Both the position numbers and the translations under genes were made by a program. 64,000 bases of DNA from Yamagishiella unicocca (taxonomy: Eukaryota; Chlorophyta; Chlorophyceae; Chlamydomonadales; Volvocaceae): contig BDSL01000041.1 of NCBI GenBank assembly GCA_003116995.1, positions 682,001 through 746,000 on the forward strand, written 5' to 3'. Below the pieces are notes generated by a model. The model had not been told where the DNA came from. It searched no databases and saw only the letters and a list, made by a program, of their open reading frames with translations. Shown here one piece after another: positions 45,872-55,791 of this stretch (position 1 is its first letter; the number at the start of each line of letters is the position of its first letter).

Positions 45872-48518
45872 CGGCCGTCCTCGCGCCGCCACCCAGGCGA
45901 CACGCTCCTCCGCACCCAGACGCCGCTAGCCCCTGCGCCATCACGCCGCCGCTCCAATGGCGCCGTACGCATGAGGTCATCGTCCCCACGACGGTCCGCC
46001 GTGGTGTCACCGGCCCCTGCGCCACTAGCAGGTGCCGGGCAGCTAGCGACAGCCGCCCGGCCTCTAAGCTCCAGGAGGGCCGCGACCTCCTCCACTTCGG
46101 GTCCCCGAGACCGCGACCGCTTCGGCGTCGGCCTCCGCCAATCGAATGGTGGCGGCTGGTTGACACCTGCGGCCGCCGCCGCCTGCGGTGACCGCAGCAC
46201 CGGCGGCAGCAGCGGCGGCGGCGGCGAAGAGTGACGCGGCGGCGCAGCCGCTGCCAGCGCTCTCGCACGTGGCGCTTCCGCTGCCGCGACTGCGACATCT
46301 GGCGCGGCCCTGGTGGCGCTTCCGCCGCCGCCCCTGGAGCCGCGCCCTGGAGTCATGCGGTGTGGGGCCGCAGCTGACGTGTACGAAAGCGGCCCAGGCG
46401 GCGGGGGCTTCGCGGCGACGGCAGAGCCACGTCGCCGTTCGCCGGAGCCGCCGCCAGCCTGACCCGCCGTACGAACCGCCGCCGCCGCCGCCGCCGCCTC
46501 GACGGCGTCATCAGCGACCCGGCGCCTGGTGGGGCTCCGACCCAGATCCAGATCCAGATCTGGTTCCAGCAGCCCGCGCTCCCGCCCCGATAGCGACCCG
46601 GCTGCACGCCTCGGCACGTCCCGGTGCACGGGCTCGCCCTCCAGCTCCCGGCCCCGGTCCCGCTCTCGCTCCCGCTCTCGCTGCCAGCGCCGCAGCCCAT
46701 CTCGCTCATCCCACTCGGGAGCCCGAGGCTGCTGGTGTGCAGCCCCAGCCACATCGCACCGGACGCTACGCATAGGCTCCAGGGAACGCCCCGTGCGCCA
46801 GTGCCTCGTGTCGCTGCCGCGATTTAAGCTAGGGCTGCGCCTGGGGCTGCGCCTGGGGCTGCGCCTGGGGCTGCGCCTGGGGCTGCGCCTGGGGCTGCGC
46901 CTGGTGGCCATGGCGGCGGGCGGGTGGTGGTGAGGCGGGTAGTGCGGGCCCCGCTGGCCGGCACTGTCCCTCCCGTGCTGGTCCTCAAAGGCCTCGGAAG
47001 GCCGCTCGCAGGAGCCCAGAATCCAGCCGCCGAGCCTCTCGTCCCGCCTCTCGTCCCGCCTCTCATCCCGCCTCTCGTCCCACCTGTTGTCCCGCCTCGC
47101 ATCCCGCCCTCTGCCACCATCGGCTCCGCTCGCATCTTGCGCCCGGCTCGAGAAACCCGCTGCGGCATCTGGGTCGGCCAGCCGCTGCTGCCGGGGTGGA
47201 GCTTGCAGCAACTGCTGCTGCTGACGTGGCGGCGGTGGTGAGGTGGTGGGCACCAGCAGCTGCTCGGATCGCCGTGGTGGTGATGGTTGCTGGTCATCGT
47301 CATCTTCGCGCCGACACGCAAAGCTCCCACCCTCCGCAGCGCCTCCCTTCACAGCCCCAGCTGCCCGGTGAGCATCTTCCCAACCTGCCGGTCGTGTCGT
47401 CGCCGCCGCCGCTGCCGCTGCCGCCGCCGCCGCCGCCGCCGTCATTGCAGCCGAGGCAGGATCAGGAACAGCCGGCGCCGCTGCCGTACCAGTCGGCATC
47501 TCAGACGCCGCGTCCTGCTGCTGCTGCTGTTGCTGCTGCTGCGCCGTACCCGCCGTCGGCGCCGGTTCCGGAGCCGCCTGGGCCGACCCGTGGGTCGTCG
47601 TCGCCACCGCCGCCACCACATCCGACAGCTCGCGCAGCACGTGCTGCAGCGCCGCCGCGACGTACGCTGTGTGCGACGGGGGTAGGAGCGGCGCGGGCCC
47701 GTGAGTGTGCGCGGCGGGGGCCCGTGAGGGCGAGTGGCGGAGGCCCGTGAGGGTGAGTGGCGCCGGGGGCTCTGGAGTCCTCCCCGGACCCCACCGCTGT
47801 CTCCTGCCCTCGCCGTCCGCGCCGTCACTCGCTACCCCATCTTCAGCGCCGCTGCCCACCCCAGCAGCTGGTCCTAGGGCCGGTGGTGCTGCCCCTGCCG
47901 CTCCCGCCCGTGGGCCAACCGGTGAAAGGGCCTGAGGTGAGGTTCCCCTGTCTGCCTTCACGTAAGCCGGTGCTGCCGCACCCGGCCTTGCCGCTGCTGG
48001 CGCTACTGGTGCTGTTGGCGGTGCGGCTCGGGCAGCCAGTGCCGGTGATGGCGGTGATATAGGGCCCAGAAACGGGTGCTCCAGGAAAGGCTCGTCTTTA
48101 ACTGCCTTGGCGCCGCCCGCTACATCTGCTACATCTGCTGCTGCTGCCACTGCTGCTGCTGCCGCTGCCACTGCCGATCCATCGGCAGCTGCCGTCGCCG
48201 CGTGCGGACGCGCTTCGACCTTGCACACAGCAACCGCGCCGCAGCCGCCATCGCCGCCATCCGCAGCTTGCGCGACGCGGAGGTGCTTGGGCCGCTGCTG
48301 ACCCCCTCCCGGTCCTGCATCTGCACCGCTTGGCCGCGACCGTTTGCGGCCGCTGTCCGTAAGCCCGCCAGCATCACCAACAGCTGCAGGGGATAGGCCA
48401 GGTAGCCGCTGCTGCTCCCGCTGCTGCTGCTGCTCCCGCTGCTGCTGCTGCTCCCGCTGCTGCTGCTGCTGCTGCTGCTGCTCCCTCGGCCGCAGCGGTT
48501 GCGACACACCGCCGCGCT

Positions 48519-48556
<38 letters not shown>

Positions 48557-51500
48557 GCCGCCGCCGGCGCGTCCCTCATGGCCGTATCCGCCGCCGCCGC
48601 ACCGAAGCCCTGTCGACCGCGTGCGTCGTCCTGGTAGGCTGATGCCGCCGCCGGGTCCGTCATAGCCGCCGCCTGGGCCCCAGACATCGCGCCCCGCAGC
48701 TCTGTACCGTCGCCGCCTCCAACAGACGCCTTATGAGCGGCAGGCGGCGCCAGCACATGCACAGCCGCAACGACATCCGCGTCCTGCAAGTCACACGGCG
48801 GCAGGCGTTCCGTACGGCCTAGGCCTAGGCCCAACAGGTGCGGACTATTGCCTCGATCGCCACCGCGCCAGCTGTAGCTCCCGTCGCCTCTGCGGTCGGG
48901 CTCCCGCTGCGGCCGCTCCTCGCGCACCACCCGCTCCCTCTCCCACGTCTGCTCCTCCCGCTTTGGGGCCGGTTCCCTCTCCCGTGGCCGCCCTGTCGGC
49001 CGCAGGTCGCCGCCGCCGCTGCCGCCAGCGCTGCGCTGATGCTGGTGCTGCCGCTGATGCTGGTGCTCGTCGTCGTCGTCGTCATCGCCGCGAACAACGC
49101 TAGCCAACTGAAAAGGCGCCCTCGACAGCCTCGGTGCGCGGTGCAGCGGTGCTGCAGCCCCCACTGCTGGGGACTCGTCGTCAGAGCGGCGGGTAGCCAC
49201 CTGGTCAGCAGCCGGCGGGTAGAGCCGGAGCGCCGCACTGTCAAACACGGGAATCCGCTGCCGGGCCCGCCGCTGCGGCTGGAGGTTCCCTTCAGCAGGG
49301 CTTCCAGGGGCAGTCGTACGCTGCCGTACAGCTCTGCTGCCGTCGGATTTACCTGCGCGGGCTGGATCCTGGTCCGGGCTCCAAGTGCCCCCTAGGCGCA
49401 GCAGGGCGGCATCGTGTGCGACCACGTCGCCGCCGCCGCCGCCGCCGCCGCCACTGCTCCGCCGCTTGCGGCCGCCAGTGGCCGCTGCGGCCACTACCGG
49501 CGCCCCGGTGCCTGCTGGAGACCGGACTCCCTCCCCTCTACCCGAACCCAAATCCTCGCCCCGATGTTGACGCCAGCCGCCTGTAGTGCTTGGGCTGCGG
49601 GCCCCGCCACCACTGCCGTCCCGGCCTCGCTGCCGCGCCTGTTCCTCTGGCCGGCGCGGGGCAAAGCCCTGCCGCAGCTCCTGTTGCTGCTGTTGCTGCT
49701 GCTGCTGCTGCCTCCGGTCCTCAGGCACCTCGCAGCGGCGCTGGGGAGACGGCGGCTGCGGTACCGGAGGTGCCTCCCTGGAGTACCGCCACTCACTCTG
49801 CGGCTGCCGCCGCTGCTGCCGCTGGTCGCTCCACTGCCCGCTCGGCGGCTCCCGCCTCTCGCGATTGTTCCGGAGCTGGTAACTGCCACCTGGGTCCAGG
49901 GAGGTTCCCCGTCGCTGACCGTATCCGGAGCTGCTGCTGCTGATGCCGCGTTCCAGCCCCCGCCGGGAGCTCTCCGGCGCATCGTCAGCAGCGCGGGGCC
50001 GCTCCCGGAGCCGCGCCGCCTCCTCGCGCCCCCCAGCCCCCCCCTCCCGAGGGCGCCAGAACCACTCCCGCTCCTCCCCTTGCGCGGCCGCGCCGCTCCC
50101 GCCGGCGGGGCTTACAGGCGGCGGCTGTTTTGCACGGCGCCTGGAGCCGCCTTGGTCGTCTAATGCCTCCGCATCCCCACCCACAGTCCTGTTCATCTCT
50201 TGCGCCTGCTGCTGCTGCCGCTGCCGCTGCCGCTGCTGTTGCTGTTGCTGTTGCTGCTGCTGTTGCTGCTGCGCTGGCGGCGGCGGCGGCGTTGTTCGCT
50301 GCTGCTCCCGCTGCAGCTGTCGCTGCTTCCCACCGCCCTCCCATGCCGGTGAACGAACCCGTTCTTCGGCGCGGCTCGCGCGCGGCAGCTGCGCCGACGA
50401 CCCGCGGGTCGCGCCGCTACCGTAGCGCTCCTCCGATGCGGCCACCGCCGCAGGTCTTGCTGCTGGCGACGTCCTACGGAGAGGTTGCTGCTTCTGCGGC
50501 GACGGCGGCGCCTGGCGGGGTTCAGGAGGAGGTGCGTGCGGGACGTTTTGTGTTGCCCCTAGGTTTGCGCCTTCACCTCGGCGAGCACCGCCGCGAGGTC
50601 GGCGACTGAGTGCAGCAGTAGCAGCAGCAGCAGCAGCGGCAGCAGCAGCAGCGGCAGCAGCTGCGTCTGAGTCGTCTCCTTCACGGGCCCCGCCGCCGGC
50701 ACGCCCAGCCGCAGCACCTGAACTCACTGCTATCAGCGGGGCGGGGACGTCCCCGCCCCGGACAGCCTTGCCGCCGTCGAACGGAGCGGGGCAGGCTTCG
50801 ATACCCGGCAGGTGCTCGTCTCGCCAGCGGCCGCTGTTCGGTTCCTGCTGACCCAGGACGGAGCGTTGATGGGTCGCAGCCAGCTGCAGCCGCCGCTCGG
50901 TCGCGGCCTCTAAGCTGCGAGCCGCCATGGCGCTGCCGCCGTCGCTGCCGCCGCCGCCGCCGCCAGGAGAGGGCTCGCCATGTCGGCTACAGCCACGCCG
51001 CCGCATGTGAGGCGGCAGTAGCACCTGGTGCTGCCGGCCGGTCGGCAGATCGTAGTCGTCGGGCTCGGTGTTGTCGGTGTTGCGCGGCGCCAGCGGCGGC
51101 AGGACCAGACACGCGCGGTCGGTGGCGGCGACGGTGGCGCTAGGCGAGGGTGCATCCGCGTTGGGTGGGTGGTCGCCGCCGCCGGCGCCGCCGCCGCTGC
51201 GGCAATCGACGTCATCGTCGCCGCCACCTTCGCGGAGCGCCGCGGCGGCGTCGCCGCGTCGCCGGTGCGGCAGGCTCGGGCTTGGTGTGGCACCGTGGCG
51301 GCCATCTGGGTCGGGCAGGGCGGATGCGGCCCTGGCTGTGGCGGCAGCAAGAGGACGGTGGTGGATGGTGGTGGGTTGGGCAGACGAAGGGCGTGCGCCT
51401 GAGAGGTGGGACTGGGGCCCCCTACTGGCGGCGCTCTGGCGCTGGCTCTGGCTGTGGTGGTCGTGGTGGTGATGGAGGTGGAGACGGGCGTTTTCGGCGG

Positions 51501-51624
51501 TGGCAGTGCCGCCGTGGTGAGTAAGGCCCAGCGTGCTACGAGGTGTCGGCGCGACCGGAGGAGGTGGGTCTGCGCCTGCTGCAGGGCTGCGTAGCGCCGA
51601 ATCAGCTGGATAGCGCTGAGTCAT
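36578..51624 (-). CDS. giant OPR-repeat protein with C-terminal RAP domain
   Basis: OPR/RAP proteins are RNA-binding factors, mostly acting on organelle transcripts. Eleven exons in coding order: 51624-43738, 43062-42915, 42581-42360, 41588-41398, 41070-40993, 40614-40429, 40113-39898, 39625-39456, 39283-38431, 37804-37625, 37108-36578 (TAG). All close in phase and give 3,553 residues. Residues 1-2629, in one exon, are low-complexity: poly-Gln, poly-Ala, Gly-rich, RRSP and RDER repeats. About 13 helical repeats follow, one to three per exon, for example NVSNCLWALAKLG, HVGNTLWALGTLD, NLSNLLWATAKLG, HVANTVWALATLQ and HVANLAWAYGRLT. The last two exons give LGVPHDIE-LLTDDGLFSIDIAV, then VEADGPAHF, RRRCLEARGW and VVSVPHW, a RAP domain interrupted by a ~60-residue Ala/Ser insert. 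The ATG is the first of an uninterrupted 2,660-codon frame. A transit peptide is not obvious, so organelle targeting is inference. Confidence 0.88.
37510..37560 (-). repeat. dispersed repeat R1, inverted copy
   Basis: CACCAACTACATTACCCCAG, TCGAGTTACCGG, ACTTGTAACCCC. In the last OPR intron, 3' of exon 37804-37625. Confidence 0.75.
37847..37893 (+). repeat. dispersed repeat R1, direct copy
   Basis: AAGTAAAGAACCGGTAACTC followed by GACTGGGGTATGTAGTTGG. On the other side of the same OPR exon and opposite in orientation to the 37510 copy. Confidence 0.75.
37990..38106 (+). repeat. (GGGGA)n purine microsatellite
   Basis: About 115 bases of GGGGAGGGGA repeats in an OPR intron. It produces the spurious PLPSPP frames on the minus strand. 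Confidence 0.9.
40908..40993 (+). repeat. (CCA)n microsatellite abutting a splice donor
   Basis: About 28 ACC/CCA units. On the minus strand the array is (GTG)n and begins exactly at the donor of the OPR exon 41070-40993. Confidence 0.9.
41308..41355 (-). repeat. dispersed repeat R2 with (AAC) tail
   Basis: TCTACCTTTTGGTCTGAAAC, CCACTGTAACCGTTAC, then AACAACAAACC, in an OPR intron. Confidence 0.7.
41603..41642 (+). repeat. dispersed repeat R1, diverged copy
   Basis: GTTACAGAAAACATTTCGGT then TACTCGACGTGGGGGGTAGC, immediately upstream (gene sense) of the OPR exon starting at 41588. Confidence 0.6.
42165..42312 (+). repeat. 38-bp intronic tandem repeat, four units
   Basis: Units of about 38 bases contain CGTGCTTTCTCGCCACACG and CCTTCTGTTACGTGTAGT, in an OPR intron. 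The Lys/Arg/His/Tyr-rich minus-strand frames are repeat artefacts. Confidence 0.85.
43072..43135 (-). repeat. dispersed repeat R2 with (AAC)n tail
   Basis: Left to right: (GTT)5, then GAAACGGTTACAGTGGGTTC, CAGACCAAGAGGTAGAACC and ATCGGGCACATC. It starts only 10 bases 5' (gene sense) of the exon at 43062. Confidence 0.75.
43183..43235 (+). repeat. dispersed repeat R1, full-length-looking copy
   Basis: GGTTACAATAAAATAACCGG, TAACGCGATTGGGGAAATG, TAGCGGGTGCATGG, in the first OPR intron. It closely matches the copy at 2375. Confidence 0.75.
44283..44425 (+). repeat. 15-bp coding repeat (PGGGG)n in the OPR gene
   Basis: About nine units with CCGCCGGGACCACCG, read on the minus strand as Pro-Gly4 pentapeptides. 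It keeps frame throughout, as expected for coding DNA. Confidence 0.85.
45652..45870 (+). repeat. coding (CTG/TTG)n encoding poly-Gln in the OPR gene
   Basis: Mixed CTG/TTG triplets read as CAG/CAA on the minus strand, giving Gln runs of more than 40 and about 15 residues separated by a short Glu/Arg segment. Synonymous interruptions suggest selection for Gln rather than simple slippage. Confidence 0.9.
46827..46902 (+). repeat. 12-bp coding repeat (RRSP)n in the OPR gene
   Basis: Six tandem units of GGGCTGCGCCTG, read on the minus strand as Arg-Arg-Ser-Pro, an SR-like segment within the N-terminal region. Confidence 0.85.
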
Positions 51625-53521
51625 GCAGGTGGTGGTGGTGGTGGTGGCTGTGTTCGGGCGCTGTTGCTGTTGCTGTCGCTGTTGCTGCTATCCAAAGAAT
51701 TTGAAGGAGGCTGCAGTCGGAAGCGGGAGATGACGCGCTAGGTGCTCGCCTCGGCGCCTTTGGCAGGCTTCAGCCCTGTGCAAACAAAGAAGGTCCTCCT
51801 GTCGTTGCGCCTTTTCGGTTTAAGGCCCTGAGATCTGGCCCCGCCGCGCTCGCACCTGGCATGTATCCGACAGCTTTACCCGCTTGTGCATGGAATTGAC
51901 CAATTCAACGATGCTGGACTCCGAGGAATATGGCCAGACAGTAACAGAGCAAGCCTAACGAAGATGGATTGGCAGGCAGTCTCCTTTGACAGCCGTGTCT
52001 GATGTTGTCCGCTGCTGGCCAACAAGCCGCCGGCTGCAGGGAGGTTGACGTGTACGGTGGGAGGTCGTGGTCTTTTGCGCCTTCTAGCGCGGACAGCTCC
52101 GGTTGCAAGGTAGCATGCGCAGTCACACCTCAACTGGCGCTCAGGAAAGCCTGGGCAGCCGCCGCAAACAATTGGTGTTGTGGGCGCTGCTATTAAGTGT
52201 GCAGCCGCAGTTGAGGTATATTGGAATGGAGATGGTCGGTATCGTCAATCGCTTTGGTTTCGTTTCGTTCGCGCTGCTGGTGACCTATGGAACCGCGGGT
52301 CGGCACGCCGCTTTTAACAATTTACATAGCTTTTAACAGTTTACATCCTATTTGTGCGCGCTGCGAACAAATGAACCATGTCGTAACTAATAAGAATATT
52401 TCAAAGACACTATCCATGTTTTCGGTCCCGTCCAAGGTCAGTGTAGCCGTCAAACAATGGCACGCGCGCTACTATGCCGCAAACGCTCAAAGGGCCGCAA
52501 CAAGCGTTACAGCGACCCGCCAATAAAATTAATTAAAATAATTCAGTTGGGCATGCGGGTATGCATTTTTGGTGTTGTTAAATAAAACGCTGCTATCTTT
52601 CGCTTCATGCCATGTCAATCTATCTAGAAGTTTACACCATACTAAAAAGATTGCTTTAGGAAAGCTCTTGTGGCTGCTTCGAATAAATGGGTTCATGGCA
52701 ACGTTGGGCGCCAGGTTCATTACGTGATACGTGACATTAACGGTTCTCCTCGTAGATGTGCGCGAGCAGCACAGCAAATCGTATCCCGTTTGCCAGGGGC
52801 CTTTCGGCATATGCGGCCAGCACGCATCCACTTGCTTCCAAAAAGGGAACATTCGGCGACCGATGCCGTACAGATTACTTGGAGCCACTCGCTTTTGCGC
52901 GGGTCAGACACGACCACCTCGCGACCCTACATTTAGTGCACACCTCACAAGTTCGGTTATAGGTACTTATCTACATACATCGCTCTTTTGTTTATTTCTA
53001 CCAGTTACATTCCTTTTGGACATACAGGTTTATGTGTGTTTACCTAGCCAACAGCGACGACACATAGTTGTATGCCATTTGATAAGACAGCAACAAAAAC
53101 GGCACTGCGCGAGTTTAACGCGATTGGGGAGCTGCTGCCAGTGCGGAGCGCGTCCTTTGTGGGTGGTGGCCGTGGAGTAAGGCCTTCGTTCGGAGGGAAG
53201 CCAAAGGTGAGTCTGTGCAAGGCCTTCATTATGGTCCCTGTAAAACCGTCGGGAGGATGCTGATGCGCGAAGTCTTTGTTTGTGGTTCAATCGAATCGTA
53301 CGCGCCGTCGACTCCTGATGGCCTGAGGTTTGGCCTGACTTATTCACCCAAATGGCTCTCTTACGCAGGACGGTGTTAGTTTGGCCGGTGGAGGCTACTA
53401 ATTTGAGGCGTGGGCCCCGAGGTATCTGCCAACGTTTGCAACGTTTGGCGGGCTTCCTGACAGCTTTTGCAAAGCTGCTCTGTTTCCGACGTCCTTAGAC
53501 TCCGAGCTCAACGAACATAAG
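51625..53521. promoter_or_regulatory. divergent upstream region, OPR gene / VTC2
   Basis: A 1.9-kb head-to-head spacer. It begins with a (GGT)n tract next to the OPR ATG and becomes AT-rich between 52180 and 53080. It should contain both promoters and the VTC2 5' UTR. No open frame here looks like a protein gene. I did not identify a conserved upstream ORF of the kind known in land-plant VTC2 leaders. Confidence 0.45.
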
Positions 53522-55491
53522 ATGGCGATGGTATCTGTCGATGCGATGCCCTCGGTTCATCACCTTCTCGGTCGCCATCCGCCGACGGCGTGGCCTGTGG
53601 TCATGGAAACCCCAGTCGCCGCCTGCCTGGATGCGCACCTGCCCATGTACACATTTCCGGCACGTCCTACGGAGAAAGCCTCAAAGCTTGCTCGCGTTGA
53701 TTCAGTGCCGTCTGTTCCTGACTTCTTCGCTGACTCAAGGTGGGTTATCGTTCGCATGTTGCGTTTGGCTGTCAGCCATCTTCATCTCTAGACATTTCCA
53801 GAACAACACAAACGACCTCGTCTCTATACCAACACTTCCTCTTCCTATCCTTGCAGGTGCGACTCGCCCCCGCCGGTGGGCTCGCTGCCACCATTTGGGC
53901 CCGGCGACGACAGCTTCAATAGCCTGCCGCTCAACCTCTACTCCAGCGGCCAGTACCAACTGTCTTCTGACCCCATGGCGAAGGTCATGCCGTACATGCC
54001 GTACGGTGGCGTCCCCCTGGAGCTGAGCGAGCCTCAGTCTGCGGGCGCCACCGTCCCGGTCATGAGCCGCACGCTGCCCCGCCGCAACGCCAGTGATGTG
54101 CTCCTCTCGGGCCTCGGAGGCGCCCGCGGCGACGCCTCCGCCATGGAGGACGGTTCCGACGAGGTCCCCAACCGCAGCCTCCTGGAGGCGGCCCTGATGA
54201 CAATGTGGGAGGACCGCGCCGACCGTGGCCTGTTTCGGTGAGTTCGGCGGCTTCAAAGAGGGACGGAGGATGTTACAACATGTTTGGCGCGCGTTTGTTT
54301 TTTAATCGTGATCGCCATACTCGTTTCATATAACCCACATCGCCACCTTAACCAGATCCTCCGCCCTGCTATGCCGTACTACTCGGCAGGTACGACGTGT
54401 CGCAGTGCCCCACGAGGGTGCTGCCCGGCGGCCTCGGCTACATCGCCCAGCTGAACGAGGGCCGCGCCACCAAGAAGCGACCCACCGAGTTTTCTATGGA
54501 CCAGGTGCTGCAGCCGTTCGACGGGTCCAAGTTCAACTTCAAAAAGGCGTCCATGTCCGAGGCCCTGGTCGCCTTCCACCCGCTGAGTGACGGCGCCGAC
54601 GATGCGGCGGCGGCGCCGCGCGTCGTACCGCCCGTGGCGCCGCTGGCGGCGCTGGCCGGCGCCGACGACGGCGGCTCCAGCCCACACCTGGTCCTCATTA
54701 ACGTGTCGCCGATTGACCACGGCCACGTGCTCTTGGTGCCTCGCGTCCTGCAGCAGCTGCCCCAGTCGCTGAGCGCTGACACGGTGCTGGTGGCGATGCA
54801 GTTTGCTCGGGAGCTGGGCAGCTCGCACTTCCGCGTCGGTTACAACTCCCTGGGCGCCTTTGCAACCATCAACCACCTACACTTCCACTCGTACTACCTG
54901 CCGTTGGCGCTGCCGTGCGAGTCTGCTGCCACCGTGCCGCTGCCCGGCGCCCTGTCCAGCCCGGCCATTCCGGGTTACGGCGCGCCGGCGCCGTTGCAAC
55001 GCAAGCGCCGTCACGAGACCAGTTCCGCCGCCGGCGTCTGTGTCTCGCGCCTGGTTGGCTACCCCGTCAACTCCTTCGTCGTCGAGCCGGACACCGCCGC
55101 TTGTTACGGTGGCGCGGCCGCCGCGCTGGAGGCGGTGGCTGCGGTGGTGGGTGCCGCCGCTGAGAGGATGCAAGAGGCCAACCAGCCCTTCAACCTGCTG
55201 GTCTCGGACGCGGGCCGCCGGGTCTTCGTCTTCCCGCAGTGCTACGCCGAGCGCCAGGCGGCCGGCGTGGTGCCGGCAGAGCTGTTGGACACGGGTGTCA
55301 ACCCTGCGTCGTTCGAGATCGCCGGACACTTGGTCCTGAAGCGAGCGGAGGACTACGCGGTTGCTTCCGACGGCTGGGCGGAGAGCCTCCTGGCGCAGGT
55401 CTCCCTGGACGAGGAGAGGTTTATGGCTGTCGCACGGCTCTGCTTTGGGGCCTGCAGCAGCGCCAGCGGCGTCTCCTCGAGCGCCTTCTGA
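53522..55491 (+). CDS. VTC2: GDP-L-galactose phosphorylase
   Basis: Commits GDP-L-galactose to ascorbate by phosphorolysis to L-galactose-1-phosphate (Smirnoff-Wheeler pathway; HIT superfamily, GalT-like). Exons 53522-53739, 53857-54237 and 54390-55491 (TGA) join in phase 2 and 2, giving 566 residues from ATG 53522. Family landmarks: NRSLLEAALMTMWEDRADRG, LFRYDVSQCPTRVLPGG, YIAQLNEGR, SPHLVLINVSPIDHGHVLLV, GYNSLGAFATINHLHFHSYY, LVGYPVNSFVVE, VFVFPQCYAERQAAG. The histidine triad is H362-L-H364-F-H366. Compared with plant enzymes there are low-complexity Ala/Pro/Asp inserts (about residues 268-291) and a longer N-terminus (1-115). No transit peptide is evident, consistent with a cytosolic or nuclear enzyme. 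Conserved motifs leave little doubt about identity. Confidence 0.95.
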
Positions 55492-55786
55492 AGGGGAGGC
55501 TGAGGGATACAGGATGTTGATTGACGAGCACAGGCGCGCCTTTGCGCTTGTCTTGCACGGTTCTCGTCTTTGCGAGGTTTCTTTGATGGTGAAGTAGAGC
55601 GCGGCAAACGAGTTTGGGGGCGAGCCTTTGTTGCAAGGTGTCCTATGCGTCCTCTCTTATGAGCTGTTTCATGCGTCTGCACACGCAGGTCTCCATTATC
55701 TGGTTTTGTTGATTGCTGATGTTCTGCATTTCGCTAGTGTAAGCAACGCCTGGGGTGGTTACGGAGGTGCATATGGCAGGATGGTC

Positions 55787-55791
55787 TGTAA
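55787..55791 (+). terminator. TGTAA poly(A) signal, VTC2
   Basis: TGTAA in GGTCTGTAATGG, about 300 bases after the VTC2 stop. A second TGTAA lies near 56975, so the 3' UTR could be longer. Confidence 0.45.

Noticed and set aside
43957..46191. 744-codon plus-strand open frame, Leu/Pro/Arg/Ala-rich
   Set aside because: It is the antisense shadow of the poly-Gln and Gly-rich coding exon of the OPR gene. Its poly-Leu runs mirror CAG/CAA repeats, and it lacks splice links or family motifs.
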